From JARFVT01 sp036677425 (GTDB taxonomy: Bacteria; Pseudomonadota; Alphaproteobacteria; UBA8366; Aestuariispiraceae), in assembly GCA_036677425.1 (NCBI GenBank), contig JARFVT010000013.1:1426001-1490000 (forward strand): a DNA stretch of 64,000 bases, in the 5' to 3' direction. Below the pieces are notes generated by a model. It saw only the letters and a program-made list of their open reading frames with translations. It did no database searches and had not been told where the DNA came from. Made by a program: the position numbers and the translations under genes. Shown piece after piece: positions 54,076 through 63,888 of the stretch. The number at the start of each line of letters is the position of its first letter. The first letter of the stretch is position 1.

Positions 54076-54765
54076 TTAAAATTTTGTTAAAACCATTCTT
54101 AATTTATCTGCCTGTTGGTTGCTATGTTGACCATCGATGATAATTTCTTTTGAGCTAGTTTTTGCATCATAATAAATATCGTTTAAATCATTATCAGGCA
54201 ATATGGCTGCACCTTCAATACTAGCACCAATAAACGCGCCTTTTGCAATTGAATAAACCATTATATCAATATTTAAATTTGTCGTCGTTGATTTTTCAAT
54301 ACCTTCGCCCATATAACCAATCGCAGCACTTAAATCACCACCAAATTTAAGTTTATTTTTCATGATTGCATTAAGGCCTTTACCTGTTTTTATTATCATG
54401 AAAAGTTCAGATATTTGGGCACCAAATTGTATTCCAAAAGATGCAGCAGCAAAATAATAAAACCCAGGATAGCTCCATTCCCCGCTATCAGCGCGTGCTA
54501 ATAATATGCCTTTGCCCGCCTCACCACCAATGAAAAAACCACCTTTAAAAATTTGAGGTGCAATAAAAACTGCCTTGGCATTTTTCATCCTTAATTTAAT
54601 ATCTTTGCCATATTTTGGATGATTTAACATTTGTTCGATGGTAATAATCGCCTTATCAATCAATGGCTCAGCGGAATTATCTTTATCGCCAGCAACGGCA
54701 GTTCCAATCGACAGAACAAATAATAAGATAGCAGTAAATAATCTATTTATTTTAATTTTTTTCAT
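54076..54765 (-). CDS. SYLF/Ysc84-domain secreted protein
   Basis: A 229-aa exported protein with a signal peptide (LFTAILLFVLSIGTAVAGD). The body is a SYLF (Ysc84 actin-binding, DUF500) domain: KAVFIAPQIFKGGFFIGGEAG, SYPGFYYFAAASFGIQFG, AQISELFMIIKTGKGLNAIM and AKGAFIGASIEGAAILPD. Bacterial SYLF proteins are thought to bind lipids, with no settled function. It lies between cobQ and cobO, 26 nt from the former, but has no evident link to cobalamin. Confidence 0.85.
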   Translation of the reverse strand: MKKIKINRLFTAILLFVLSIGTAVAGDKDNSAEPLIDKAIITIEQMLNHPKYGKDIKLRMKNAKAVFIAPQIFKGGFFIGGEAGKGILLARADSGEWSYPGFYYFAAASFGIQFGAQISELFMIIKTGKGLNAIMKNKLKFGGDLSAAIGYMGEGIEKSTTTNLNIDIMVYSIAKGAFIGASIEGAAILPDNDLNDIYYDAKTSSKEIIIDGQHSNQQADKLRMVLTKF

Positions 54766-54788
54766 ATTAAAACCCGTGATTTTAACTA

Positions 54789-55412
54789 TTAAAATTCAAT
54801 GCCTTTTTGCGCTTTAACACCTGAACGAAAAGGGTGTTTTATTTGTGTCATATCTGTAACTAAATCGGCAATATCGATCAATTCTTCCTTGGCATTGCGC
54901 CCAGTTGCAACCATATGCAGACCATCACGTCTTTTATCAAATATGGATAGCACATCGACAATATCTAAATAATCATATCGAATAACAAAATTTATTTCAT
55001 ACATAAATATCATATCAACTGAAGGGTCAAGCATTACCTCTTTCACATAATCCCACGCCATTTGCGATAATTCAATATCACGCGCCCGATTTTGTGTATC
55101 CCATGTAAATCCTTCGCCCATAGCGCGAATTGTGCATTTATCAGGAAATTTATCAAGAATAACCCGTTCACCAGTTGTCATTGCACCTTTGACAAATTGA
55201 ACAATAACCACCTTCATATCATTACCAATTGCACGTAATGCCAAGCCCATAGCCGCAGTTGTTTTGCCTTTACCTTTGCCAGTGTGAACTATCAACAAGC
55301 CCTTTTCCTGTTGTTTTGTTGCCAACATTTTATCGCGAGCAGCTTTTTTCTTTGTCATTTTTTCCGCATGACGTTGGTTAATTTCGTCTTCGCTCATACC
55401 ATCTGTTTTCAT
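54789..55412 (-). CDS. cobO: Cob(I)yrinic acid a,c-diamide adenosyltransferase
   Basis: Attaches the adenosyl group to corrinoids (CobO/BtuR family). P-loop HTGKGKGKTTAAMGLALRAI and the C-terminal KHPFRSGVKAQKGIEF are diagnostic; 207 aa is normal. The Walker B-like block usually reading VLDE-x-N is FMYEIN here (Tyr138 for Asp), a single-base change (GAT to TAT at 54999-55001). That may lower activity. Together with the broken cobQ this hints that the cobalamin genes are under relaxed selection. AAAAGGGA lies before ATG 55412. Confidence 0.9.
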   Translation of the reverse strand: MKTDGMSEDEINQRHAEKMTKKKAARDKMLATKQQEKGLLIVHTGKGKGKTTAAMGLALRAIGNDMKVVIVQFVKGAMTTGERVILDKFPDKCTIRAMGEGFTWDTQNRARDIELSQMAWDYVKEVMLDPSVDMIFMYEINFVIRYDYLDIVDVLSIFDKRRDGLHMVATGRNAKEELIDIADLVTDMTQIKHPFRSGVKAQKGIEF

Positions 55413-55439
55413 AAAGCTATCCCTTTTATAAAGACCTTT

Positions 55440-55489
55440 AGTTAGGGTTTGAACCTATTAATTTAATAAAACCCAACTAAAACCCTACT
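55440..55489. promoter_or_regulatory. Inverted-repeat leader with two alternative pairings upstream of cobO
   Basis: AGTTAGGGTTT (55440-55450) can pair with AAACCCAACT (55469-55478) or with AAACCCTACT (55480-55489), each with one bulge. The element is in the 163 nt between trxA and cobO (both minus strand). It could be a trxA terminator or a switchable cobO leader. I see no cobalamin-riboswitch core, so the second idea is weak. Confidence 0.3.
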
Positions 55490-55575
55490 AGAGTTTCTTG
55501 TTTTTAGATATACTCTGACGGGGATTTAATAATTACACGGCAATATTGATATGATTCAATAATTTAGCCATTTGA

Positions 55576-55893
55576 TTATATTATAGATTCTACCCATTGC
55601 TGTAACTGGCTTTTTGGTAATGCGCCAACTTTTGTACCAACAACCTTACCGTCTTTAAAAAGCATTAATGTGGGAATACCGCGCACGCCAAACTTGCTTG
55701 GCGTATTGGGGTTATCATCAATATTTAATTTGGCGATTTTAAGCTTTTCACCCATATCATTTGATAATTCTTCCAATGTTGGTGCGATTACCTTGCATGG
55801 CCCGCACCATTCCGCCCAATAATCAACGAGGACCGGAACTTTAGCATTAAGTACCGTTTCTTCGAAATCTTCATCGCTTACATTTGTTGGCAT
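55576..55893 (-). CDS. trxA: Thioredoxin
   Basis: A 105-aa thioredoxin with the redox-active WAEWCGPCK motif and the cis-Pro region RGIPTLMLFKDGK. AGGAGAG is 8 nt before ATG 55893, a strong ribosome site. It follows addA by 45 nt in the same direction, the usual addB-addA-trxA arrangement of Alphaproteobacteria; folC, often next, is replaced by cobO. Confidence 0.97.
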   Translation of the reverse strand: MPTNVSDEDFEETVLNAKVPVLVDYWAEWCGPCKVIAPTLEELSNDMGEKLKIAKLNIDDNPNTPSKFGVRGIPTLMLFKDGKVVGTKVGALPKSQLQQWVESII

Positions 55894-55938
55894 TATATTA
55901 ACTCTCCTAGAAACATGTAATAAATATCTGGATATAAT

Positions 55939-58900
55939 TTAAGCTTTTGCCATGTATTGGTCAAGAAGATCATGTGAAATTTCCATTAATCTTGCATCTT
56001 CTGTCCATAGAAGTGCCGTGCGTATTTCATGTTTTGGATATATTTCTGCCAAAATCTGGCTATAGCCCGCCAATTGTCGCAAATATGCCTTGGGGATTTT
56101 ATCTTCTTGTCTTGGTGAAGGGCGCAAGGTTTTATAATCTATAATGAATATTTCATCATCACTCACCAATAACCGATCAATTTGCCCCGATATAACGATA
56201 TTTTTAGTAATATTTGATTCGCCCGACACCAACCCGATAATCGGTACCTCGGCAAGGCTGCCCACGCCAAACAACACGCCAAAATCTGGGTGATTTAAAA
56301 CCGCCATGGTTTCTGTTAAAATATCATCTTGTAATTTTTTAGCAAATCCATGGGTTTTTAATGCTAAATATCTCTTTGCCGCTGTCATACGCGAACCCAC
56401 ATCCATATCTGGTAAATTTTGCAATAATTTATGGGTAATTATGCCACGTTTAAACAAATCATTACCTGCCATTGATAATGGCGAATGGGCGGGTGGGTCA
56501 TCATCTATTGGTTTGCTTGCCATTAATGGTTTTGTTGGCGATATCTCTATAGTTGCTTTTTTAAACATCCATTTGGGCGTGGCTAATGCATCATCTTTAA
56601 CTTCATTTATATTATCATCAATTTTTGGCTCAGCCGATTGATTATCGGTCATTATTAATCCCTGCCCGGCTAGCCCACCACTATCTATCCCTTCAAATTT
56701 GCTAAATTCCATTTTAATTATTTTAACATTTTTTTCATTTTTCATTGATGTTTTTATCATATTATAACAACAGCAGTCATTGATTTTATTAGCATTATGA
56801 TAACCACAAATATAAAGCCTGTCTTCTGCCCTTGTCATTGCCACATATAACAAACGATTATATTCTTGGATTAGCCTAGATTTGCTATCTTCACGTGCTT
56901 TATTACCAATTTTTTCACGATATTTTTTATTTGCTGTCCATATGGGCAAATCGAAACCACCATCATTATCAACCCATCTAATATCACCTTTATTGCCGCC
57001 ATCTTTTGGCAAATCGGTTGTATCTGGCAAAATAACAATTGGTGCTTGCAGGCCTTTTGCCCCATGAATTGTCATTATCCTAACTTCATCCTTAAGGCTC
57101 GCCTCCATATCGCGTTTAATTTCCGCCTCGCCAGAATCGAACCAATGCAAGAATGCTTGCATTGATGCAATATGCGATTGATCGAATGATATAGCTAAAT
57201 TTAAAAATTCATCAATTGGATCATCTGCCTCGATCCCTAATCTGGCGATCATTGCTTGCCTGCCTGATAATATATTGCCCTGCATATCTTTGGCTGGGCA
57301 AATCTCGCTTAGGCATTCAGCAAAAAACTCATACGGCCTGATAGCAGCCACCCTTGACATACGACGAAGAAACAATTGATAGGCTTGCAAATAACGCGGG
57401 TCTTGATTTTTCATTTGGCCTAGCCATTGCCATAATGATATTTCACGGCCATAGGCTAATTGATATAAATCATCGTCATCTAAACCTAAAAATGGCGATT
57501 TTAAAATCACTGCCAATGCCAAATCATCTTCTGGTAGGCATAAAAAATGACCTAATTGGATTAAATCCTGCACAGAAATTTGCTGATTTAGCATAATTCT
57601 ATCGACACCCGCCACGGGGATAGAGCGCAATTTCAACTCTCTAACGATCATATCTGGGATTTTTTTACGTCTGCGTACCAGAATTAAAATATCACCCGCC
57701 CTTATTTTACGCCCACGTGCTGGCAAATATTCATTATCGATCCAGCTTTCAATTTTTGCGGCGATAATTTTTGCCAATCTTTGTTCGGGTGCAGGGGTTA
57801 TTTCATGGTTAATCGGTAATTGCCACTGGTCATCATCAGTATTTTTTTTTAATCTAATAACTGGCCAAAGCTCCACATGGCCTGCATGTCCTTGACGATA
57901 TGCCACATGACTAACTTTTCCATTTTTTTCAACCAAACCGTCTTTATTGGCATCGCTTTTAAATGTCATATCGACTGCTTTTAATATCATATTGGTTGAT
58001 CTGAATGATACATCCATGGGAACTTCATCCCAATTAAGCCCTGCATTAATTACCGCTGATTTAAAATGATCACGCATATTATTAAAGTTTTTTGGCTCAG
58101 CACCTTGAAAGCTATATATAGATTGCTTAACATCACCAACGGCAAATATGCTGCGGCTTATTTTTTTATTATTCGTATTTTCTGTTGCATATTCATTCAC
58201 ATATTTTGCACCATCACCTGCAAAAAACTCATCGGCTAATGCGGTTATAACTTGACATTGTTCAGGGTTGGTATCTTGGGCTTCATCAACCAAGATATGA
58301 TCCAAACCGCCGTCTAATTTATATAAAACCCATTGGGCGGCCTGCGCATCACCCGTCATTAAATCACGTGCCTTTAAGATTAGGTCGTTATAATCTAACA
58401 ATGCTCGATTACGTTTTTCCATCTCATAGGCTTTTAACATTGCCTCCCCCAATATGACCAATGCGGCGGTGGATTTGGCAATGGTTATGGCGCAAATTTT
58501 ATTAACGATCGCAAGCAAGCGGTCTTGTTCACAATTTAATATTTCCACCACATCGAGGTTTTTTTCGCCATGGCTTTTGGTTATTACCTTTGTTTTTGCC
58601 TTTGCTTTATCATCTTTCTTTAAAAATGCCTGTTTATATTGCCCAAATATCTCTACTCTTGTTTTTTTATCCGCCGCCAACCATGGTTGCATATTGGCAG
58701 CAGTAGTTAAATCTGTTTTTGTCTTGCTTTGCAATAAAACCACAAGACTATGACGTAATTTTGCACTATCAAATGCGCTATCATCGCAAGCATCATTAAT
58801 TATGTCATTAACGCTTTGATTAATTTTAATGCCAAGGCGATCATATATGGCCTTAATCATGCCATCAGTACCTTTGACGCCCATCGCATTTTTAAAATGC

Positions 58901-59532
58901 TGCATTTTACTGCGTTGGCTTGATAAATTCTGCATTAATTGCGCAAACTGCTCTTCATTTGCCAGTGATGTTACATCTTTTATAGCACCAGCTAACTTGC
59001 CAGTTTTAACTGATAATATGCTGTTTCTAGCGCGTAGCATCATTTCAACCGCATCACGGTCTTCTATCACTTTAAAATGCGGTGCTAAATTGGCTTCGAC
59101 GGGAAAACGCCCTAATAATGATTGGCAAAAGCTCTGGATATTTTGAATCTTTAAACCGCCAGGGGCATCAAGAACCATGGCAAATAACCGCCTTGCCCGT
59201 GCGATAACCGCTTTATCTGGCTGATATTGTAATAAATTTGTTAAATCAGCAATTAATTCTTCATCACCAATAGTTGCCCATTTACCAAGCCTGTTATTTA
59301 ACCTGTTTGCCATTTCTGCAGCAGAGGTTCTAGTGAATGTCAAACATAAGATGGCCTCTGGCCTTTGATTATCTTGTAATAATAATGATAATACCCTATC
59401 GGTTAAAACCTTGGTTTTACCGCTGCCTGCCGATGCCGAAACCCAAACCGATTTTTCAGGGTTGGATGCACGTCTTTGAATTATGTCGGGATCAATATTT
59501 GCTGTTTGATTATTATCTAAATTATCACTCAT
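55939..59532 (-). CDS. addA: Double-strand break repair helicase/nuclease AddA
   Basis: Large subunit of the AddAB complex that resects DNA ends for recombination. The N-terminal UvrD-type P-loop is SASAGSGKTKVLTDRV; further helicase motifs include CLTFTRTSAAEMANRL, LVDEAQDTNPEQ, AVGDVKQSIYSFQGAEP, RIMTIHGAKGLQAPIVIL and RLLYVAMTRAEDRLYI. The C-terminal RecB-like nuclease keeps FIIDYKTLRPSP. 1,197 aa is normal. It overlaps addB by 4 nt, so the two subunits are coupled. Confidence 0.96.
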   Translation of the reverse strand: MSDNLDNNQTANIDPDIIQRRASNPEKSVWVSASAGSGKTKVLTDRVLSLLLQDNQRPEAILCLTFTRTSAAEMANRLNNRLGKWATIGDEELIADLTNLLQYQPDKAVIARARRLFAMVLDAPGGLKIQNIQSFCQSLLGRFPVEANLAPHFKVIEDRDAVEMMLRARNSILSVKTGKLAGAIKDVTSLANEEQFAQLMQNLSSQRSKMQHFKNAMGVKGTDGMIKAIYDRLGIKINQSVNDIINDACDDSAFDSAKLRHSLVVLLQSKTKTDLTTAANMQPWLAADKKTRVEIFGQYKQAFLKKDDKAKAKTKVITKSHGEKNLDVVEILNCEQDRLLAIVNKICAITIAKSTAALVILGEAMLKAYEMEKRNRALLDYNDLILKARDLMTGDAQAAQWVLYKLDGGLDHILVDEAQDTNPEQCQVITALADEFFAGDGAKYVNEYATENTNNKKISRSIFAVGDVKQSIYSFQGAEPKNFNNMRDHFKSAVINAGLNWDEVPMDVSFRSTNMILKAVDMTFKSDANKDGLVEKNGKVSHVAYRQGHAGHVELWPVIRLKKNTDDDQWQLPINHEITPAPEQRLAKIIAAKIESWIDNEYLPARGRKIRAGDILILVRRRKKIPDMIVRELKLRSIPVAGVDRIMLNQQISVQDLIQLGHFLCLPEDDLALAVILKSPFLGLDDDDLYQLAYGREISLWQWLGQMKNQDPRYLQAYQLFLRRMSRVAAIRPYEFFAECLSEICPAKDMQGNILSGRQAMIARLGIEADDPIDEFLNLAISFDQSHIASMQAFLHWFDSGEAEIKRDMEASLKDEVRIMTIHGAKGLQAPIVILPDTTDLPKDGGNKGDIRWVDNDGGFDLPIWTANKKYREKIGNKAREDSKSRLIQEYNRLLYVAMTRAEDRLYICGYHNANKINDCCCYNMIKTSMKNEKNVKIIKMEFSKFEGIDSGGLAGQGLIMTDNQSAEPKIDDNINEVKDDALATPKWMFKKATIEISPTKPLMASKPIDDDPPAHSPLSMAGNDLFKRGIITHKLLQNLPDMDVGSRMTAAKRYLALKTHGFAKKLQDDILTETMAVLNHPDFGVLFGVGSLAEVPIIGLVSGESNITKNIVISGQIDRLLVSDDEIFIIDYKTLRPSPRQEDKIPKAYLRQLAGYSQILAEIYPKHEIRTALLWTEDARLMEISHDLLDQYMAKA

Positions 59533-62500
59533 TGACCATCGCCCCTATCCATGCTCCATTCTAAAATGCGTGATAAATGTTTATAATCGTTAAATTTTGG
59601 CGCATATTTGGCAATTGGCACGGGTCTATATGGAGTATTCTGATCGTCAAAAGCATCAATTAAATCAATTAATTTATCTAATGCTCCATCTGCTAAATCA
59701 TTTATATCTTTATTATATGATATTATTTCACCCGCAGGCTCGCCACCAGATAATTTCCAATATGATAATTGGCTAACATCGCCTTTGGTTAAATCTTCAA
59801 ATGCCCCCGCCATAATCATCATTGCCTCCAATGATAATTGCGGTGAATAACCAGATAAGATATCTTTTTTTAATGGCACAGAGCCAGTTTTATAATCAAT
59901 TATTGCATAATTATCATCGCTGATTTTATCAATTCTATCGGCCTTAGCTGTTAAAATAAAATTGCTATTTTTAGTATTTATTTTATATTTTGCCATTATT
60001 TCCGTATTAGAAGATATTATATTATTATCATTACCATCGCGGCGTTTGTTTTCTTCCGCGATGAACCATTTGGCCATATGTTGAAAACGTGGCCACCAAA
60101 AAGCCGCCACTGCGGGGTTACTAATGGCTGGGGCAAAAACATCGCTTCCTAATTGTAATAATATATCAATGGCATTTTTTGGTAATTTTCCAGTTGGAAA
60201 TTTAGCAATAAATTTTTCCAATATTTCATGAATAAAATTACCGCGATCAGCCGCACCTGGGTCAGCATTAATTGCCTCAAATGGTGATAATTTTAAAATA
60301 TATCTGGCATAAATACTATATGGGTCACGCATCCATGTTTCAATTGCCGTTACCGATAACCGCCTTGGTCTTTTTGAAACTGGTGGGCGTGGTTCTGGGG
60401 CATTTATTGGCATTAGCGGACTGTATCCCAATTTTGACCACCATTGTAATGGTATTTTATCTTTGCGTAATTGGCCTATTAAACCTATTTTTTCCAACAC
60501 AACATCAAGACGCGATAACCATCGAGATTTAACCGTCGGTGCACCAGAAGCCTTATCTGATCTTGTTATCACCATATTTTTTGCGGCCAATGCCTGACAA
60601 AAATCATGGGCGCTTAAACCAATTCTTCTTTCATTCAACGGCAGGCCAAATTCTTTACGCATTGGCCTTGACATCCATGGATCAGAATTAACCTTCATTG
60701 GCCAACTGCCTTCGTTCAGGCTGCCTAAAATAATTAAATCCGCATGTTGCAATCTGGCCTCAAGCGGCCCCCAGATAAAAAGGCGCGGATGTTTACCAAA
60801 TTTTGGCCGCACCGTTTGTGTTAATAATAATGTCTCTAATAATGCGGAGTATTCCCTTGGGTTAATATCTTTTAAATGTTGGCCTGCGTCGAAAAGCTCT
60901 GCAAAAAATATACTTAATTCTTCGCCAAATTCACTGCCCCATAATCTATCTATACCAGATTTATCATGGCTATTTGCTAATATTTCTGCGGCTTTAATAT
61001 GCGATTTTAAAATATCAATAAAATCTATTTTATCCTTTTCCATAATGGACAGCATATTTTGCATAGCATTTTCCAAATTTTCAACCATTGCAATATTTTC
61101 AGAAGATGCGGTTTTATTTAAAAGTAATGCGGCATTAAGCCCTGCAATGCCACCATTTGGTTTTGGCCCTCGTAGAATTGCCCTCTCCAGCAAGCTTATG
61201 CTTTTATGGTGAGTTTTAAAATTTTGCCCTAACCTTGTTAAAGGGTGCTTTAACATTGAAAGTAAAGAAATTGGCGATAAATCGAGCATAACAGCATCAG
61301 CCACAAGACGTAAGAAATTACCACCAATGGTTATCCCAAGCGGCAAACCAGCCGAATCATCCACATCCACATCCCAACGGCGTAATTCTGATGCCACGCG
61401 CCTTGCCAATATTCGATCAGGCGTGATCAATGCCACGGTTTTACCTGTATTTTCCAATGATTGCCGCATCATTAATGCTATTGCGCCTGCTTCTACCGCT
61501 GATGTGGGGCATTCTAATAATTTAATGCCAGATATTGCCGATTGATCAAATTTTGGTAAATCGCGCCATTTATCGCTTGTGATGGCAGGGCGCATTATTT
61601 CTGAAATTAAATTTACGCGGTTTATATTTTTAATATTTTGTGATGCATCGGTTGATATATCTTGCCATTCGGTAATTTCTGCGCGCACCATACCCATGGT
61701 ATTTATTAATTTTGCCATACCATATTGCGGATGGCTTTCGTCTTTTTCCACATATTGCCAATCATCATCGCTTAAATATTGATCAAGCCCTGGTAAAATA
61801 ACGCAGCCCTTTGGCATTTTGGCAATAACATGCAATAATGCCGCCGTTGCGGGTATGCTGCCAGTTGAACCAGCCGCTATAACATTAAATTTTGGTGGTG
61901 ATAATTGCCATGATAATGCCTGTGCCGTCAATAATTGATTGCGCCGCGCCCCCGCATCAACCGCACCTTCTGCTTCTAATATACGCGGCCAATGAATTCG
62001 TATTATATCAAGAAAATTTATTGTTTTTTGCCAATGTTCTGCGTATTTCGAAACCACCAAGCCTTCGAGATTATCAAGTGATAATTGTTCACTTTCAACT
62101 TGATCTAATAATTTTGCCAACTCATATGCTAGGTTTGCCGCTTGATCTGGCGTTGGTTTATCTATATTTTGTGGCATATTCATTATAAGGCTTGTTAATA
62201 ATAATTGCCGTCGTAATGGTGATATTGCAGGCTTAAATCCCAATGGATCAATAGAACCAGCCCCAATGAATGAATTGTCGGTCATGCCGCCTGAAATTTC
62301 ATCAGCCGATAATATTAAATCATCTTCTTCCACATCACCCAACGGCCTTATTTGCGGCAACAGCATTGCCTTGCCATTTCCCAATCGTAAGAAGGCATCG
62401 CGTAGCGCACGACAAGATCGCCTTGTTGGTAATAAAATCAAATGGTTTGATAAGGCGAGCATATCATTATTGATCATTAACATCACACCAATGGCTAGGG

Positions 62501-62573
62501 CATCGACAAATGACCTATCGGGGGAAATTGAAAAGACATTTAGATTGCCATTTGTTAAATTATCATCACCCAT
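59529..62573 (-). CDS. addB: Double-strand break repair protein AddB
   Basis: Partner of AddA, about 1,014 aa, with an inactive helicase-like core and a C-terminal RecB-type nuclease. Recognisable parts are LPTRRSCRALRDAFL, SSLNEGSWP-type segment (ILGSLNEGSWPMKVNSDPW), RGNFIHEILEKFIAKFP and the nuclease core IIDYKTGSVPLKKDI. The frame opens at GTG 62585; ATG 62573 with AGGTGG about 10 nt upstream is preferred. It follows the nucleotidyltransferase gene after a short gap. Confidence 0.94.
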   Translation of the reverse strand: MGDDNLTNGNLNVFSISPDRSFVDALAIGVMLMINNDMLALSNHLILLPTRRSCRALRDAFLRLGNGKAMLLPQIRPLGDVEEDDLILSADEISGGMTDNSFIGAGSIDPLGFKPAISPLRRQLLLTSLIMNMPQNIDKPTPDQAANLAYELAKLLDQVESEQLSLDNLEGLVVSKYAEHWQKTINFLDIIRIHWPRILEAEGAVDAGARRNQLLTAQALSWQLSPPKFNVIAAGSTGSIPATAALLHVIAKMPKGCVILPGLDQYLSDDDWQYVEKDESHPQYGMAKLINTMGMVRAEITEWQDISTDASQNIKNINRVNLISEIMRPAITSDKWRDLPKFDQSAISGIKLLECPTSAVEAGAIALMMRQSLENTGKTVALITPDRILARRVASELRRWDVDVDDSAGLPLGITIGGNFLRLVADAVMLDLSPISLLSMLKHPLTRLGQNFKTHHKSISLLERAILRGPKPNGGIAGLNAALLLNKTASSENIAMVENLENAMQNMLSIMEKDKIDFIDILKSHIKAAEILANSHDKSGIDRLWGSEFGEELSIFFAELFDAGQHLKDINPREYSALLETLLLTQTVRPKFGKHPRLFIWGPLEARLQHADLIILGSLNEGSWPMKVNSDPWMSRPMRKEFGLPLNERRIGLSAHDFCQALAAKNMVITRSDKASGAPTVKSRWLSRLDVVLEKIGLIGQLRKDKIPLQWWSKLGYSPLMPINAPEPRPPVSKRPRRLSVTAIETWMRDPYSIYARYILKLSPFEAINADPGAADRGNFIHEILEKFIAKFPTGKLPKNAIDILLQLGSDVFAPAISNPAVAAFWWPRFQHMAKWFIAEENKRRDGNDNNIISSNTEIMAKYKINTKNSNFILTAKADRIDKISDDNYAIIDYKTGSVPLKKDILSGYSPQLSLEAMMIMAGAFEDLTKGDVSQLSYWKLSGGEPAGEIISYNKDINDLADGALDKLIDLIDAFDDQNTPYRPVPIAKYAPKFNDYKHLSRILEWSMDRGDGQ

Positions 62574-62603
62574 AAAAACAACCACCTATTATATTTACTG
62601 GAA

Positions 62604-63362
62604 TTATTTATTAAAAAATATTTTTGCCGCAGATTTTAAATTTTTAACCGTGCCAATATGATACCAGCCGCCATCATTGATAACAGATTTTAATCGACCG
62701 TTTGCCATTGATTTATCATATAATATATTAAGTGAAAATGCGCCATCTGGGCTATTTTTAAAAATGCATGGGTCGATTATTTGCGTGCCAGTAAAAACAT
62801 ATTCCGCCAGCATATTTTTTTGCCGCCGTTTAATAAAACATTTATTTTCAAGGTTAAAATCACCTTTTCCATCATAGCCAAATGCCGTGGCACGGTCATG
62901 TAATAACAATAAAAAATCAAGATTACCGCGATTGATATTATCATACCATATTTTTTGCATCTGTTTAATTATCGGTTGGTTTTTGCTATCATTATAGCCA
63001 TTGCTTATATTGGTGGCGTTAGTGATTATAGTATCAGTATTAACAACAAAAAATGGCTTATCACCCAATAATGACAAAGCATTTTTAACACCGCCGCCTG
63101 TTTCTAATATTTGTTTTTCATGGATTATTTCCACATCATTTTGATCTGAAAAATGGCTGATGATTTGCTCTGAAAGATAATGGCTATTAATGATAAAGCG
63201 CCTTATACCATCAAGGCGCAAACGATCCAATGTCCAATCGATCAGGCATTTATCGGCTAATTTTAATAATGGTTTGGGGCAATCATCGCTAAGCGGGCGT
63301 ATTCTTGTACCAAATCCCGCTGCAAGTAACATCGCCGTATCTATCATAATTATATTGTCCAA
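62604..63362 (-). CDS. Nucleotidyltransferase, MurU-like
   Basis: A 252-aa sugar-phosphate nucleotidyltransferase. The active site is LAAGFGTRIRPLSDDCPK with KPLL following, then EIIHEKQILETGGGVKNAL and FFVVNTDTII. The MurNAc-1-phosphate uridylyltransferase MurU of the peptidoglycan recycling route sits in this locus in Alphaproteobacteria together with the kinase AmgK. Here AmgK is absent between this gene and tsaE (27 nt gap), so either it is elsewhere or the substrate differs. Confidence 0.85.
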   Translation of the reverse strand: MDNIIMIDTAMLLAAGFGTRIRPLSDDCPKPLLKLADKCLIDWTLDRLRLDGIRRFIINSHYLSEQIISHFSDQNDVEIIHEKQILETGGGVKNALSLLGDKPFFVVNTDTIITNATNISNGYNDSKNQPIIKQMQKIWYDNINRGNLDFLLLLHDRATAFGYDGKGDFNLENKCFIKRRQKNMLAEYVFTGTQIIDPCIFKNSPDGAFSLNILYDKSMANGRLKSVINDGGWYHIGTVKNLKSAAKIFFNK

Positions 63363-63389
63363 TATTTAGATGTTTTTATATTAATTAGG

Positions 63390-63875
63390 CTATTTTATAC
63401 CTTTTAATCGCAACGCCCAATTTTCATCGCCCTGTAAATATATTGATCTGGTATTATTTTTAATATCAATATCAATGACAATATCAAGCCGCGCCAAAGG
63501 TAAATAACCCGCCATTTTATCTGGCCATTCAATTAAGCTAAGGCAATCGTAAAAAGCATCTTCAACCCCCAATTCAAATACATCTTCTGCTGCATTGATA
63601 CGATATAAATCCATATGCCAAATTTGAAATTCGGGCGCATCATAAATCTGTAGTAATGGAAATGTTGGGCTTGGCACATTTATTTCATCACCACATAAAT
63701 TTTGAATTATATTTCTAGCTAATGTGGTTTTTCCAACACCAATATCCCCCCATAGGGCGATGATATCGCCTGATTGTAAAATATCAGATAGATCATTTGC
63801 AAATAATTTACTATCATTTTCATTTGCTAATTTATTAATGATTAAATTTGGGTATATTTGGTTAAATTTCTGCAT
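63390..63875 (-). CDS. tsaE: tRNA threonylcarbamoyladenosine ATPase subunit
   Basis: ATPase that with TsaB and TsaD completes the t6A37 modification of tRNA. P-loop LWGDIGVGKTTLARNIIQNL, SPTFPLLQIYDAPE, the HMDLYRINAAEDVFELG block and the Walker-type LSLIEWPDK are all family signatures. 161 aa is normal. It is followed by a second minus-strand gene end at 63889; the intervening distance is 13 nt. Confidence 0.94.
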   Translation of the reverse strand: MQKFNQIYPNLIINKLANENDSKLFANDLSDILQSGDIIALWGDIGVGKTTLARNIIQNLCGDEINVPSPTFPLLQIYDAPEFQIWHMDLYRINAAEDVFELGVEDAFYDCLSLIEWPDKMAGYLPLARLDIVIDIDIKNNTRSIYLQGDENWALRLKGIK

Positions 63876-63888
63876 ATTTATTATTTAA

